Assembly: GCF_023639785.1 (NCBI RefSeq)
Contig: NZ_CP098325.1
Coordinates: forward strand, 2,170,001-2,234,000
Length of the DNA stretch: 64,000 nt
Source of the DNA: Leclercia adecarboxylata
GTDB lineage: Bacteria > Pseudomonadota > Gammaproteobacteria > Enterobacterales > Enterobacteriaceae
Direction of reading: 5' to 3'
The position numbers and the translations under genes are program-made. Below are positions 14,805 to 23,435 of the stretch, piece after piece. A model generated the notes under the pieces. The model saw only the letters and a program-made list of their open reading frames with translations. It was not told where the DNA came from and made no database searches. Each line of letters opens with the position of its first letter. Within the stretch, counting starts at the first letter, position 1.

Positions 14805-15287
14805 ATGCTGGTTGTCGATCCCCATTCGCCTGACTTCAACAGCTACGCCAGCGTTATGGACCTGCGCACGTTCGCGGCGGGGCGCGGATATGCCGTTCCT
14901 TCGGATGATGGCGAATGTAGCCAGATGCTGATGCAGGCAATGGACTATCTGGAAGGCAAGACATGGCGCGGCGAGCGCTCCAGTGCATCACAGCCGCTAT
15001 CGTGGCCGCGCGCGGGCGTGCGCTTCGACGGCGTTGACCTACCAGATGACACCATCCCACAGCGCCTGGTTGATGCGCAGTGCCGCCTGGCTCTCGAATC
15101 GCAGGAGATTGATCTCACGCCGTCTGTCGCTGGTGGTGGTGCGGTAACGATGGAGCGCGTAGAGGGCGCAGTCACGGTCCAGTACGAACCAGGTACGAAT
15201 AAGGCGGCACCGTCATTCCCCTGGCTCTACTCCTCGTTGCGTGGGCTGGTGGTGGGCGGCAATCAGATCCGCATCGAAAGGGGGTGA
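14805..15287 (+). CDS. head-tail connector (DnaT-like ssDNA-binding domain family, adaptor)
   Basis: 160 residues. MDLRTFAAGRGY, the DYLEGKTWRGER motif and the end GNQIRIERG resemble the phage 'DnaT-like ssDNA binding' annotation group, which in structural terms are head-completion adaptors (lambda W/HK97 gp6-like place). It lies two bases after the preceding stop and is followed one base later by the next connector gene. The assignment is by position and partial motif. Confidence 0.7.
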   Translation: MLVVDPHSPDFNSYASVMDLRTFAAGRGYAVPSDDGECSQMLMQAMDYLEGKTWRGERSSASQPLSWPRAGVRFDGVDLPDDTIPQRLVDAQCRLALESQEIDLTPSVAGGGAVTMERVEGAVTVQYEPGTNKAAPSFPWLYSSLRGLVVGGNQIRIERG

Positions 15288-15288
15288 T

Positions 15289-15642
15289 ATGCCAATCGAC
15301 TACCGCCGCATGCGAAACACCGCAACGCGACTGCTGACCGAGAACGGGAAGGCTTATCCGCTTACCCGCGGTGGCGGCACTACCCGCGATCAGTCCGGCA
15401 AAGAGGTATCCACCCCGGCTATAACTGCGACCGTCACTGGCGTTGTCACTGAATACTCCTCTCGTGAAATAGATGGCTCTCTGATTACTACTGGCGATAA
15501 AAAGCTGGCGGCCACAGCCGAAACGGAAGTGCGTATTGACGACCGCATCGAGATCGACGGCAAAGCATGGCGGGTGGTGCAGCCTAATCCGGTTAAGCCT
15601 GCCGATGTACTCATCTCATATAACATCCAGTTGAGGGCGTGA
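15289..15642 (+). CDS. head-tail stopper/neck protein
   Basis: 117 residues from MPIDYRRMRNTATRL; AAAGGGGG sits before this ATG. A small beta-rich protein (ATVTGVVTEYSS, VRIDDRIEIDGKAWRVVQ), the usual look of stopper proteins that close the connector after packaging. The next gene overlaps its stop. Assigned from position and fold character, not from a strong motif. Confidence 0.65.
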   Translation: MPIDYRRMRNTATRLLTENGKAYPLTRGGGTTRDQSGKEVSTPAITATVTGVVTEYSSREIDGSLITTGDKKLAATAETEVRIDDRIEIDGKAWRVVQPNPVKPADVLISYNIQLRA

Positions 15643-15644
15643 CT

Positions 15645-16244
15645 ATGGCCAGCTCTGTTAATCAGCCGTTCCTGGCTGCCATTCAGTTATTTGTGGATAG
15701 TTCGAAGCAGGAGATGGATCAGGCAGTGCGCCGGACGGGCATTAAAATCCTCGCTCAACTGGTTGAGATGTCCCCGGTGGGCCAGCCGGATATCTGGCAG
15801 GTCAACCAGACCGCGACGGCGTACAACACTGCGGTGCGGGAACATAACGCGACCCTGCGTGATGATCCTGCCAACCTGACCAAATCAGGACGGCTTAAGC
15901 GCGGGCTGCGAGTGAACGACTCGATGGACATCAAAAAGCCTGATGGCTATGTCGGTGGGCGGTTCAAAAACAACTGGTATGTGGGGTTTGATAGCCAACC
16001 GACCCAGACCAATGATACACCGGACGCTTCCGGCCAGGGTTCAAACTCCCGCGGCCTGGCAGTGCTGGAGGTGTTCCGGGTAGGGCAGGTCAGCTCGATC
16101 TACTTCACCAATAACCTGCCGTATGCACAGGCGCTGGAGAACGGGCACTCCGGTCAGGCCCCCGGTGGCATGGTGGGCATCACCGCGCTGGATGCCGCGC
16201 AGCTGTTCCGTCAGGCAATGAGCGAGGTGCGCAATGGCCGGTGA
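15645..16244 (+). CDS. HK97 gp10-like tail completion protein
   Basis: 199 residues from MASSVNQPF; GAGGG is seven bases upstream of this ATG, so I prefer it to the GTG two codons earlier. Motifs include RTGIKILAQLVEMSPVGQPD near the N-terminus and NNLPYAQALENGHSGQAPGG near the C-terminus, the latter diagnostic of the HK97 gp10/lambda Z-type group (YA-x-x-LE-x-G-x-S-x-QAP-x-G). These proteins join tail tube to head. The stop overlaps the next start. Confidence 0.8.
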   Translation: MASSVNQPFLAAIQLFVDSSKQEMDQAVRRTGIKILAQLVEMSPVGQPDIWQVNQTATAYNTAVREHNATLRDDPANLTKSGRLKRGLRVNDSMDIKKPDGYVGGRFKNNWYVGFDSQPTQTNDTPDASGQGSNSRGLAVLEVFRVGQVSSIYFTNNLPYAQALENGHSGQAPGGMVGITALDAAQLFRQAMSEVRNGR

Positions 16245-16683
16245 CCAGTCAATGCGGATCGCGGACCTGCTGGAAGGTCGTGTCGCGGCTATCTGCTCTT
16301 CGCTCGGGCTGCCAGTGGCGTGGCCGAACATCGCGTTTACTCCCCCGGATGATGCGCCTTACGGGCGTGTTTACGTTCTACCGGCGCAAACCGTGGGACA
16401 GGACCTGGAAGGCCAGTTGCGTACGTACCAGGGCATTCTGCAGCTCAATATCGTTGCGCCAGCAGGCAGTGGCGTGAATCAGGCCAGAGAGCTGGCTCAG
16501 TCCATCGCTGACGCCTTCCCCGAAGGGCTGCCGCTGGTGGATGGTGACCTGACTGTTTATATCAACGGCCCGCCGCAGGTGCGTACGCCGATACAGGATC
16601 GCCCGACATCTGCACCAAACGGCAGTAGCGGCTCCATCACCTACACCACCCCCGTCAGCATGCAGTACCGCGCTGATTACTGA
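16234..16683 (+). CDS. tail terminator protein (DUF4128, lambda U-like)
   Basis: 149 residues. PVAWPNIAFTPPDDAPYGRVYVLPA followed by GILQLNIVAPAGSG fits the DUF4128 group that occupies the lambda gpU position and caps the growing tail tube. It overlaps the previous gene by 11 bases and is closed by a strong terminator before the tube gene. Confidence 0.75.
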   Translation: MAGDQSMRIADLLEGRVAAICSSLGLPVAWPNIAFTPPDDAPYGRVYVLPAQTVGQDLEGQLRTYQGILQLNIVAPAGSGVNQARELAQSIADAFPEGLPLVDGDLTVYINGPPQVRTPIQDRPTSAPNGSSGSITYTTPVSMQYRADY

Positions 16684-16706
16684 CCCGCCGCCTGGCGGGT
16701 TTTTTA
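16683..16706 (+). terminator. rho-independent terminator
   Basis: ACCCGCC/GGCGGGT stem with GCCT loop and six Ts, overlapping the end of the tail-terminator gene and preceding the tail tube gene. Confidence 0.85.
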
Positions 16707-16729
16707 TTACCTCAATTCAGGAGAATGCA

Positions 16730-17662
16730 ATGGCATTCGCAATCCCTAACGGGTCACGTGTGAACGTGGCCAGGGCCTATCAGGTCCCCATTACCTTTAC
16801 CGCAGCCTCCAACGCGACGGAATGCGAACTGACCGTTGCCTCGGCTGCCGGGATCCTTGCGGGCGATGTCGTCCAGGTAAACTCTGGCTGGCTCAAGCTC
16901 GATAACATGGTGCTGCGCGTTAAGTCCGTAACCACCACCAAAATTGTGCTGGAAGCCTTCGATACCACCGACACCAAGAAATTCCCGGCGGGCACTGGCG
17001 CGGGTACGCTGCGCAAAGTCGACTCCTGGATCACCATGCCGCAGGTGATGACCCTGTCCACAGAAGGCGGTGACCAGCAGTCCATCTCTATCCAGTTCCT
17101 GGAAGATGATAAGGCTCGCACTATCCCGACGTTCAAAAACGCCGTGGTTCAGGTCTACACCTTCGCGCATGACCCGATGCTGGCGATCTACAAGCGCCTC
17201 ATCGACCTGGACGACTCCAGCGACACCACGGCGGTCTGGTTCCATAACCCGCGCGGTAAAGCGGATCGTTACTACTCCGCCAAAGTGTCGTTCCAGCGCG
17301 TGCCGCGCACCGAAATTAACGCAGTAGAAAGTAACGAAGCGCGTATGAACTTCGAATCGGATATGCAGATTTACCCGATCGCTGATTCATCCGTGCTGCC
17401 GCTGGCATTCCTGACTGACCTGCCGTCCACTAAAGCACTCGCAACTGGCGCTGCGCTGGATCTGGCTGTGGTTATGCAGGGTGGTTCCGCGCCCTACACC
17501 TACGTGTGGAAGAAGGGCAGCACCGCTATCCCTGGCAAAACCGCCTCGACGTTCAACATCCCGTCGGTCGCATCCAGCGATGCTGGTGTCTACACCTGCG
17601 AGGTCACAGACGCCGCAGGCAAAACCATTACCTCAGCTGCGTGCACCGTCACTGTCAGCTAA
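16730..17662 (+). CDS. major tail (tube) protein with C-terminal Ig-like domain
   Basis: 310 residues. Residues 1-220 are the beta-rich tube subunit of the lambda V type. A linker leads to a C-terminal immunoglobulin-like domain (about 225-310) with the VYTCEVTDAAGKT strand and the SSDAG-x-Y-x-C signature of I-set/Ig folds. Lambda V also carries a surface Ig-like (Big) domain that is dispensable but helps adsorption. CAGGAGAA precedes the ATG. Highly expressed structural gene by position. Confidence 0.85.
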   Translation: MAFAIPNGSRVNVARAYQVPITFTAASNATECELTVASAAGILAGDVVQVNSGWLKLDNMVLRVKSVTTTKIVLEAFDTTDTKKFPAGTGAGTLRKVDSWITMPQVMTLSTEGGDQQSISIQFLEDDKARTIPTFKNAVVQVYTFAHDPMLAIYKRLIDLDDSSDTTAVWFHNPRGKADRYYSAKVSFQRVPRTEINAVESNEARMNFESDMQIYPIADSSVLPLAFLTDLPSTKALATGAALDLAVVMQGGSAPYTYVWKKGSTAIPGKTASTFNIPSVASSDAGVYTCEVTDAAGKTITSAACTVTVS

Positions 17663-17703
17663 CCAACAAGGCCCGGTTCGTCGGGCCATTCTGAGATGAA
17701 TCA

Positions 17704-18042
17704 ATGACCCAATTCTCCCTGATCCCAAATCCTACCTTTTCCGTCACTGCCAGCATCCCGCGCGCTGGCGCTGAAGACGGCAAACTCACCTTCACCTTCC
17801 GCCACAAGACGCTGCAGGAACTCCGCGCAATGGACGAGAAGCTGCAAAAAGCAACTGAAGGCAAAAAGGCAGCAGTAGAGCCGCAGGCCGATTACCTCAT
17901 GGAAATCGTCGAAGGCTGGGCGCTGCCGGACGAATTTACCCGCGATAACGTGATCGTCCTCCTGCAGAACTACCCTCGCGCGTTCGACAGCATCGGTCTG
18001 GCCTACACCAAAGAGCTGATGGGCATCCGCGAAAAAAACTGA
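17704..18042 (+). CDS. tail assembly chaperone gpG-like
   Basis: 112 residues starting MTQFSLIPNPTFSVTASIPR and ending GIREKN. It lies between the tube gene and the tape measure, the place of lambda G, whose product coats the tape measure during tail assembly. The last codons before the stop are GAA AAA AAC TGA, which form an in-frame A AAA AAC slippery heptamer, so a fraction of ribosomes should shift -1 and make the longer GT-like fusion (17704-18347). Confidence 0.82.
   Translation: MTQFSLIPNPTFSVTASIPRAGAEDGKLTFTFRHKTLQELRAMDEKLQKATEGKKAAVEPQADYLMEIVEGWALPDEFTRDNVIVLLQNYPRAFDSIGLAYTKELMGIREKN
18033..18039 (+). other. -1 programmed frameshift slippery site (A AAA AAC)
   Basis: The heptamer A AAA AAC is in the right phase (X XXY YYZ) and ends immediately before the TGA of the G-like gene. 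After a one-base slip, translation continues CTG AGG CAG GTC and enters the downstream frame with no stop before its ATG at 18060. This is equivalent to the lambda GGGAAAG site that makes gpGT. Confidence 0.85.
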
Positions 18043-18059
18043 GGCAGGTCGCCGCAGCG

Positions 18060-18347
18060 ATGTATACACCGGGACCGACTCTCGCGGAATTAGCCGCTTT
18101 TGGTTTAACGCCTGAGGACGTGGAGGAAGAGGTGGGGATCCTGCCATCCATATGGGAGGCCTTTACCGTCTTCTCCGCCCTGGCGACCCAATGGCGCGTC
18201 GGTGCGAGCGGTGCGACCGGTCTTGATTACAACGTTCTCCCTTGGCTGTTTCAGTTGCACGGGGTTGAGGATGCGGCGGCCTGCATGGCTGATATTCGAA
18301 TCATGGAAAGCGAGGCTCTCAAAGTGATGCATAAGGAGACGGCCTGA
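18060..18347 (+). CDS. T-like part of the GT tail assembly chaperone (DUF1799)
   Basis: 95 residues from its first ATG, DUF1799-like: MYTPGPTLAELAAFGLTPEDVEEE, then WRVGASGATGLDYNVLP. In the same frame the reading is open back through the slippery site at 18033, so the main product is probably the -1 fusion to the upstream chaperone. The T domain recruits the tube protein to the chaperone-coated tape measure. The stop overlaps the tape-measure start (ATGA overlap). Confidence 0.8.
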   Translation: MYTPGPTLAELAAFGLTPEDVEEEVGILPSIWEAFTVFSALATQWRVGASGATGLDYNVLPWLFQLHGVEDAAACMADIRIMESEALKVMHKETA

Positions 18348-21300
18348 TGAGTGATCAAATCGCCTCGATCACATTGCGTGCTGACGTATCCGATCTGAAA
18401 ACGGCCAGCAATGAACTGGATAAACTCGGTGAAGCCGCGGCGGGTGCCGTAGGTAAAGCCGACGACCTTAACAGCGTATTTCGCGCTGGCGCTGAGTCTG
18501 CAAAGCAGGGCAGCGAAGGTCTCAAAGAGCAACAGACCGCGCTCAAAGGCCTGCTGGAGAACATCGACCCGGTCACTAAGGCGCTGAACCGCCTGGACGA
18601 ACAGCAGGCCGCGCTGCGTAACTTCCAGACCAGGGGCTTTCTGGATACCGATACCTTCCAGGCCTATAACAAGATCCTGGATGACACCCGGCTGAAGCTG
18701 ACCGACACCGCCGAGGCAGCGGCGCGGGCGCAGGCAGAACTGGCCGCCACCCAGGCGGCAGAGAAGCAGTCCGCCGCGCTGAAAAACCTGCTGGGTTCTA
18801 TCGACCCGACTATCCGCGCCTTCCACTCACTGGATGAGCAGCATGCTCAGCTGGTGGCGCACTTCGAAGCTGGCCGCATCAATGGCGCTCAATTCGAGCA
18901 CTTCAACAGCATCCTCAATCAGACACGTGAGCGGCTCTCTAATGTGGCTGACGTGCTGCCCGAGGCGTTATCCCGGCAGGAGCTGGCCGCCCGCCGTGCT
19001 GGTATCTCTGTGGGCCAGTACAGCGCGGCCATGCGCACGTTGCCAGCCCAGTTCACTGATATCGCCACGCAGCTGGCTGGTGGGCAGTCACCGTTCCTTA
19101 TCCTGCTCCAGCAGGGCGGCCAGATTAAGGACCAGTTTGGCTCAGTGCAGGGGGCGCTGTCCGGCGTCGGCGAATACATCCGCAGCATGGCCGGGATGAT
19201 TAACCCAACCACGATTGCCCTGGGCGGCCTGGTGGGCACCATCGGCCTGCTGGCAGCAGCCGCTTACAATTCGTCTGAACAGTTCGATCAGGTGGCCCGC
19301 TCTGTCATTATGATGGGCGGTGCCGGTTTCGCCTCAATGCAGCAGCTCAACCAGGCCGCTGAAGAGGTGGCGGGTAAGACAAACACCTCGGTCAGTTCCA
19401 CCGTCGATACCCTGGTTGCGCTGAATGACACTGGCAAGTACACCGCCAGCCAGATGAAGCAGATCGCCACGTCCATTACCCTGATGGGCAAGGCAGGCAG
19501 CGACACCATAACGGCAATGTCCGACTTTGGCAAGATCGTCAGCGACCCGGTAAAAGGGCTGGCCAGCCTGAATGAGCAATATGGCTTTGTCGATGAAGCC
19601 ATGATGAAGCACATCATCCAGTTGCGTAAGCAGAAGGGGGAACAGGCGGCGGTTACCGAAGCCATTGATCTGTTTGCTGGCGTGATGGCAAAACGAGCAG
19701 AAGAGACCAATAAGGCCACTGATAATATCGGGCAGACATGGCAGTGGCTGAAGAAAACAGCATCTGACACCTTCGATGATATCGGGATTACTGTCCGTGC
19801 CTGGGGAAATCAGGTGATCGATATTTTCAACCTGTTTGAAGCTTCGATAAAGGATCTATTCCTCAATATCACCTCACTGGATGCCAAGTTTACGGGAACC
19901 ATAGCTGGCTGGGCAGAAAAAATCCCGGGCGGCGGGGCGCTGGCTAATTTCCTCGGCATGGACGTTGAGTCCATGAAAAAGGCCGGGGTCGAAGCTGACA
20001 AAGAGATCGCTGCAAACAAAAAACGCTACGAAGAGCTCTGGAAACGGGTCAAAGCGCCTAACGCGCAGGCGAACTATGAAGCCGAGGCGCGAGGGGCCAG
20101 TGTTAAAGGGGAAGGGGGCTCGAGCCGCGAATCGAGGGATGCGGTATCAAAACTTGCTGAAGATTCTGCCAAAAAGACCAAAGAGGCCAAGTCCACGCTG
20201 GATGCTGGCGATCGCACCCTGGAGAATTACCGCGCCCAGGCAAGAACTCTAACGGAAACCCTCGAAACCCTGCGGCAGACCGGAGAAACCCACGCCAAAA
20301 ATACCGAGTTCAGTAAACAGCAATCCCACTTTGCTGAGCTGGATGAGGCCGCCAAAACCCGCGCGCTGACCGCTCAGGAGAAGTCCCTCCTGTCGAGCCG
20401 CGAGGCCATTCTGAACGCCGCTAAGGTGGTGGATCAGAAGAATAAGGAAGTCGAAGTCCAGCAGAAGATTAATGGTCTGGCGCAGCAGGCTAATAAGTAC
20501 GTCACCCAAATGTCGGAGAAGACCGATGCTTTGCGCGATAGTGCAGGCCTCAGCAGTCGTCAGACGCAGCGCTTGATGGAGGAGGCGCAACTTCGTCAGG
20601 GCTGGCTGAACGGAGGCGGCAAGCTTGAAGACGCTGGATATGAGAAGGAGCTAGCAGCGCTTCGAAAATATTATGCTGAAGAAGATAAGCTGCGCGGCGA
20701 CTGGAAATCAGGCGCTATTAGCGGCTGGAATGAGTATCTGGACGCTGCCACCAATACTTATGACACCGTTAAAAATGTAGCCAGTTCAACCCTGACAGGT
20801 CTTAGCGACATGCTGACCGAACTCATGACCACCGGCAAAGCATCAGTTAAAGAGTTCGGCAAATCGATGCTCAAGATGATCCTGGATGTAACCAATCGTC
20901 TCATGGTTGCCTATGCGGTACAGGCGGCTATGGGGTGGGTTAGTGGCAGTGCTGGCGGCGGTTCAACACCCGGCGTGGCTTATGCCAATGCTGCTGCAGG
21001 TGTAACGTTCAATGCTAAAGGCAGTGTGTACGAGTCATCCGGTCTCAGTAAGTATGTGAATGGGGTCTATGACTCTCCTCAGTACTTCACTTTCCAGGGC
21101 GCGTCGAAGTTTGCTAAAGGGGGCGTGTTTGCCGAGGCCGGGCCGGAGGCGATCATGCCACTTACTCGTGACTCTGCTGGTCGGCTTGGTGTTAGAGCGC
21201 AAGGTGGGGTTGGGGCGCAGCCGCAGGTTAACATTGATATCTACGTCGATAACAAGGGTAACGCATCATCAAACACGTCTGGAGATGGAAGTGCTGCGGC

Positions 21301-21400
21301 GCGGGCTTTAGGGAGGGAAATCGAAGCCAAGGTGACCGAGATCCTTATGAGGGCGGCTAGAAGCGATGGCCTACTTGGTAGGCAGTTCCAGTCCAAGTAA
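18347..21400 (+). CDS. tail tape measure protein (lambda H-like)
   Basis: 1017 residues, mostly helical with repeated Gln/Ala/Glu-rich coiled-coil stretches in the first 230 and at 560-800. Hydrophobic segments at about 280-310 (TTIALGGLVGTIGLLAAAAY) may insert in the host membrane during DNA entry. The C-terminal region has the lambda H-type FAKGGVFAEAGPEAIMPLTR motif. With the usual 0.15 nm per residue the tail would be about 150 nm (inference). It begins at the stop of the T-like gene. Confidence 0.9.
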   Translation: MSDQIASITLRADVSDLKTASNELDKLGEAAAGAVGKADDLNSVFRAGAESAKQGSEGLKEQQTALKGLLENIDPVTKALNRLDEQQAALRNFQTRGFLDTDTFQAYNKILDDTRLKLTDTAEAAARAQAELAATQAAEKQSAALKNLLGSIDPTIRAFHSLDEQHAQLVAHFEAGRINGAQFEHFNSILNQTRERLSNVADVLPEALSRQELAARRAGISVGQYSAAMRTLPAQFTDIATQLAGGQSPFLILLQQGGQIKDQFGSVQGALSGVGEYIRSMAGMINPTTIALGGLVGTIGLLAAAAYNSSEQFDQVARSVIMMGGAGFASMQQLNQAAEEVAGKTNTSVSSTVDTLVALNDTGKYTASQMKQIATSITLMGKAGSDTITAMSDFGKIVSDPVKGLASLNEQYGFVDEAMMKHIIQLRKQKGEQAAVTEAIDLFAGVMAKRAEETNKATDNIGQTWQWLKKTASDTFDDIGITVRAWGNQVIDIFNLFEASIKDLFLNITSLDAKFTGTIAGWAEKIPGGGALANFLGMDVESMKKAGVEADKEIAANKKRYEELWKRVKAPNAQANYEAEARGASVKGEGGSSRESRDAVSKLAEDSAKKTKEAKSTLDAGDRTLENYRAQARTLTETLETLRQTGETHAKNTEFSKQQSHFAELDEAAKTRALTAQEKSLLSSREAILNAAKVVDQKNKEVEVQQKINGLAQQANKYVTQMSEKTDALRDSAGLSSRQTQRLMEEAQLRQGWLNGGGKLEDAGYEKELAALRKYYAEEDKLRGDWKSGAISGWNEYLDAATNTYDTVKNVASSTLTGLSDMLTELMTTGKASVKEFGKSMLKMILDVTNRLMVAYAVQAAMGWVSGSAGGGSTPGVAYANAAAGVTFNAKGSVYESSGLSKYVNGVYDSPQYFTFQGASKFAKGGVFAEAGPEAIMPLTRDSAGRLGVRAQGGVGAQPQVNIDIYVDNKGNASSNTSGDGSAAARALGREIEAKVTEILMRAARSDGLLGRQFQSK

Positions 21401-21499
21401 TAATCTCCTGGCTTTGGTTTTGAGATAGTAATATCAGCCGTGCCTGGTTACACCTATGCACACCCTAGTTATCATGTTCATAAACATACTAATCAGGGG

Positions 21500-21892
21500 A
21501 TGATAGTGCTTAAAAAAATACTCATGAAGATTCTCAAGACCATTGGGCTGCTCATTCTTCTTATCATTGTGATCGGTATTGCTGCAGTACTTAACAAGCC
21601 TTCCGAAGCAGAAAAAAAGCAAAAGGAAGCCAAAGAACTATCCGATACAAAAATGGATGAGCTTCGGGGAGCGTGTGAGGCTTATGTGAAAAAGTCGGTC
21701 ATTAACAAAAGCACCTTGGATATGTCGACGTTCGACTCGAAGAGGTGGCAGGGGAATGATGGAAAGTTTTATGCAACGCAGGAGTTTAGCGCCAAGAACA
21801 AATTCGGCCTTGAGCAAAAATTCAGGGCCGTTTGCATCGAAGATAAATATGGTAAAAGTGATTATCGACTTGAAGAAGTGACCGGAAGTTAA
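21500..21892 (+). CDS. small membrane-anchored accessory protein inside the tail module
   Basis: About 130 residues. MIVLKKILMKILKTIG is followed by a strong hydrophobic stretch (about residues 13-33) and then a charged, lysine-rich external domain with two cysteines. Probably anchored in the inner membrane with the bulk in the periplasm. GGGG lies just before; an in-frame GTG two codons later has better spacing, so the start is uncertain by a few codons. The lower GC and lysine-rich codons differ from the flanking tail genes, which suggests separate acquisition. No family recognised. Confidence 0.55.
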   Translation: MIVLKKILMKILKTIGLLILLIIVIGIAAVLNKPSEAEKKQKEAKELSDTKMDELRGACEAYVKKSVINKSTLDMSTFDSKRWQGNDGKFYATQEFSAKNKFGLEQKFRAVCIEDKYGKSDYRLEEVTGS

Positions 21893-21942
21893 GTCGAAGT
21901 GAGTACTTAACCTAGCCCACCCGGGCCACCCAACCGACCTCG

Positions 21943-21966
21943 AGCCTCGCTAACGCGGGGCTTTTA
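21943..21966 (+). terminator. rho-independent terminator
   Basis: AGCCTCGC/GCGGGGCT stem (one G-U), TAAC loop and a TTTT run. It ends the membrane-anchored accessory gene. Confidence 0.65.
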
Positions 21967-22066
21967 GGTCTATAGTCGATTGAGATCAATGAATCAGCAT
22001 TTGCCGTTGCGCCTGTGCTATCCCCTGATAGGATTAATCTTATCTTTAACTGATGGGGATAGGGAT

Positions 22067-22234
22067 GTGGAGAAAATTCTTGTTGTTCTATTGGTGTCAC
22101 TTTTCTCGCTAACAGCAACGGCTGCAAACAAACCATGCTCAGGTAAGAAAGGTGGAATATCGCATTGCTCAGGTGAAAAGTTTGTTTGTAATGATGGAAC
22201 TATCAGCAAGTCTAAGAAGGTTTGCCAGAAATAG
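22067..22234 (+). CDS. small secreted cysteine-rich protein
   Basis: 55 residues from a GTG preceded by GGGGATAGGGAT. The first 20 (EKILVVLLVSLFSLTATAAN) are a signal peptide with an ATAA-type cleavage site. The mature 35 residues contain four cysteines (KPCSGKKGG, HCSGEKF, VCNDG, VCQK), likely two disulfides in the periplasm. A longer in-frame start 87 bases upstream would spoil the signal peptide. It is flanked by terminators, so it is an independent unit between tape measure and gpM. Function is unknown to me. Confidence 0.6.
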   Translation: MEKILVVLLVSLFSLTATAANKPCSGKKGGISHCSGEKFVCNDGTISKSKKVCQK

Positions 22235-22265
22235 CTGTTTATAAATGGCTCCCACTATCTAATTC

Positions 22266-22292
22266 AAACCCAGCTCCGGCTGGGTTTTTTTA
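22266..22292 (+). terminator. rho-independent terminator
   Basis: AAACCCAGC/GCTGGGTTT stem, TCCG loop, seven Ts. It closes the secreted-protein unit; the tail gene M begins ten bases further on. Confidence 0.9.
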
Positions 22293-22302
22293 TGGAGTAA
22301 AT

Positions 22303-22653
22303 ATGGTAGTTGAAACCTACGGCTGGCGCTCACAGCTGGGCGCTGGCCCTGTTGAATATGACCAGACGGTGCGCGTTGCGCAGTTTGGCGATGGCTATGA
22401 ACAGGTGGCCGAGAACGGCATCAACTCCACAGCCATTCAGGTGCCGATGAAGCACACCGGCACAGAGGCCGAGGTAAACGCGATCCGCGACTTTCTGCTG
22501 GCCCATACCGTAAAGGCTTTCATCATCACGCCGCCAGGCGAAGAGAAGGGGCTTTACCGGACTGTCGCTAACTCGGTGCGCAAGAACCAGATCAGCAGCA
22601 AATTCTCTGAGCTGACCTTCACCATCAAACGGGCCTACGGGGTATACGCATAA
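22303..22653 (+). CDS. minor tail protein M
   Basis: 116 residues from MVVETYGWRSQ; the longer in-frame start runs through the upstream terminator and is not used. The beta-rich sequence with FGDGYEQVAENGINS is the phage minor tail protein M family, which forms part of the tail tip (distal tail ring in lambda). TTATGGAGTAA precedes the start. The next gene overlaps its stop by one base. Confidence 0.87.
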   Translation: MVVETYGWRSQLGAGPVEYDQTVRVAQFGDGYEQVAENGINSTAIQVPMKHTGTEAEVNAIRDFLLAHTVKAFIITPPGEEKGLYRTVANSVRKNQISSKFSELTFTIKRAYGVYA

Positions 22654-23423
22654 TGGCACTTGTTGATCAGGCGGCAAAGCTGGCACCGGGCGGCAGGGTC
22701 CGCCTGGTCGAAGTGGATGCCTCAGAATTCAGCGGCGGGATCCACCGCTTCCATTACGCACCATTCCCCCATACGCCAGCAGAAATTGATGCGGCGAACG
22801 ACGACGAGTCGAAGCTGGGGCCGAAGCCAATAATCTGGGCTGGCAACGCATACGAGTTCTGGCCCTTCCAGATGGCCGGGCTGGAGCTGTCAACGGATCA
22901 GGCCGCAGAGCCGACGCTCAGTGTTTCCAATCTTGATGGTCATATCACCGCGCTGTGCCTTCAGTTTAAAGACATGGTTAACGCGAAGGTGAGCATCATC
23001 GACACCTACGCCGTATATCTCGATGCGGTGAACTTCCCGGGCGGCGTTAACCCGTCAGCAGATCCAACCGCCTTCTCCCTGCAAACCTTCTGGCTGGATA
23101 CCAAAACGGCTGAAGACGATGAGGTCGTTTCGTGGTCGCTGAGCAGCCCGGCAGACCTGCAGGGGCAGGTGATCCCGACCCGGCAGATAACCTCGCTCTG
23201 CGAGTGGGCGCTGCGCGGGCAATACCGCAGCGGTGACGGCTGCACCTACAACGGCACGGCGTATTTCGATGCCAAGGGTAATGCAGTGGCCGACCCTGCA
23301 TTTGATGTATGCGGCGGCTGCCTGAGCGACTGCCGTAAGCGTTTCGGTGCCGGGCTGGCAGAGCCTAACGCGGCAAACCTCGATTTTGGCGGCTTCCCGG
23401 CAACCGTTCTCTTCTCCCGATAA
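22653..23423 (+). CDS. minor tail protein L (iron-sulfur)
   Basis: 256 residues. The N-terminal domain (PAEIDAANDDESKLGPKPIIWAG split by the conserved PIIW) is lambda L-like. The C-terminal part holds four spaced cysteines (LCEWALRGQYRSGDGC, DVCGGCLSDCRKRFG), which in lambda gpL bind a 4Fe-4S cluster in the tail tip. Position between M and K confirms it. Confidence 0.9.
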   Translation: MALVDQAAKLAPGGRVRLVEVDASEFSGGIHRFHYAPFPHTPAEIDAANDDESKLGPKPIIWAGNAYEFWPFQMAGLELSTDQAAEPTLSVSNLDGHITALCLQFKDMVNAKVSIIDTYAVYLDAVNFPGGVNPSADPTAFSLQTFWLDTKTAEDDEVVSWSLSSPADLQGQVIPTRQITSLCEWALRGQYRSGDGCTYNGTAYFDAKGNAVADPAFDVCGGCLSDCRKRFGAGLAEPNAANLDFGGFPATVLFSR

Positions 23424-23435
23424 CCGGACATCAAA

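Noticed and set aside
13655..14839. 394-codon leftward frame across the coat gene and tandem repeat
   Set aside because: The repeat reads Ala-Gly-Pro-Ala on this strand, but the frame is antisense to the coat protein and has no ribosome site.
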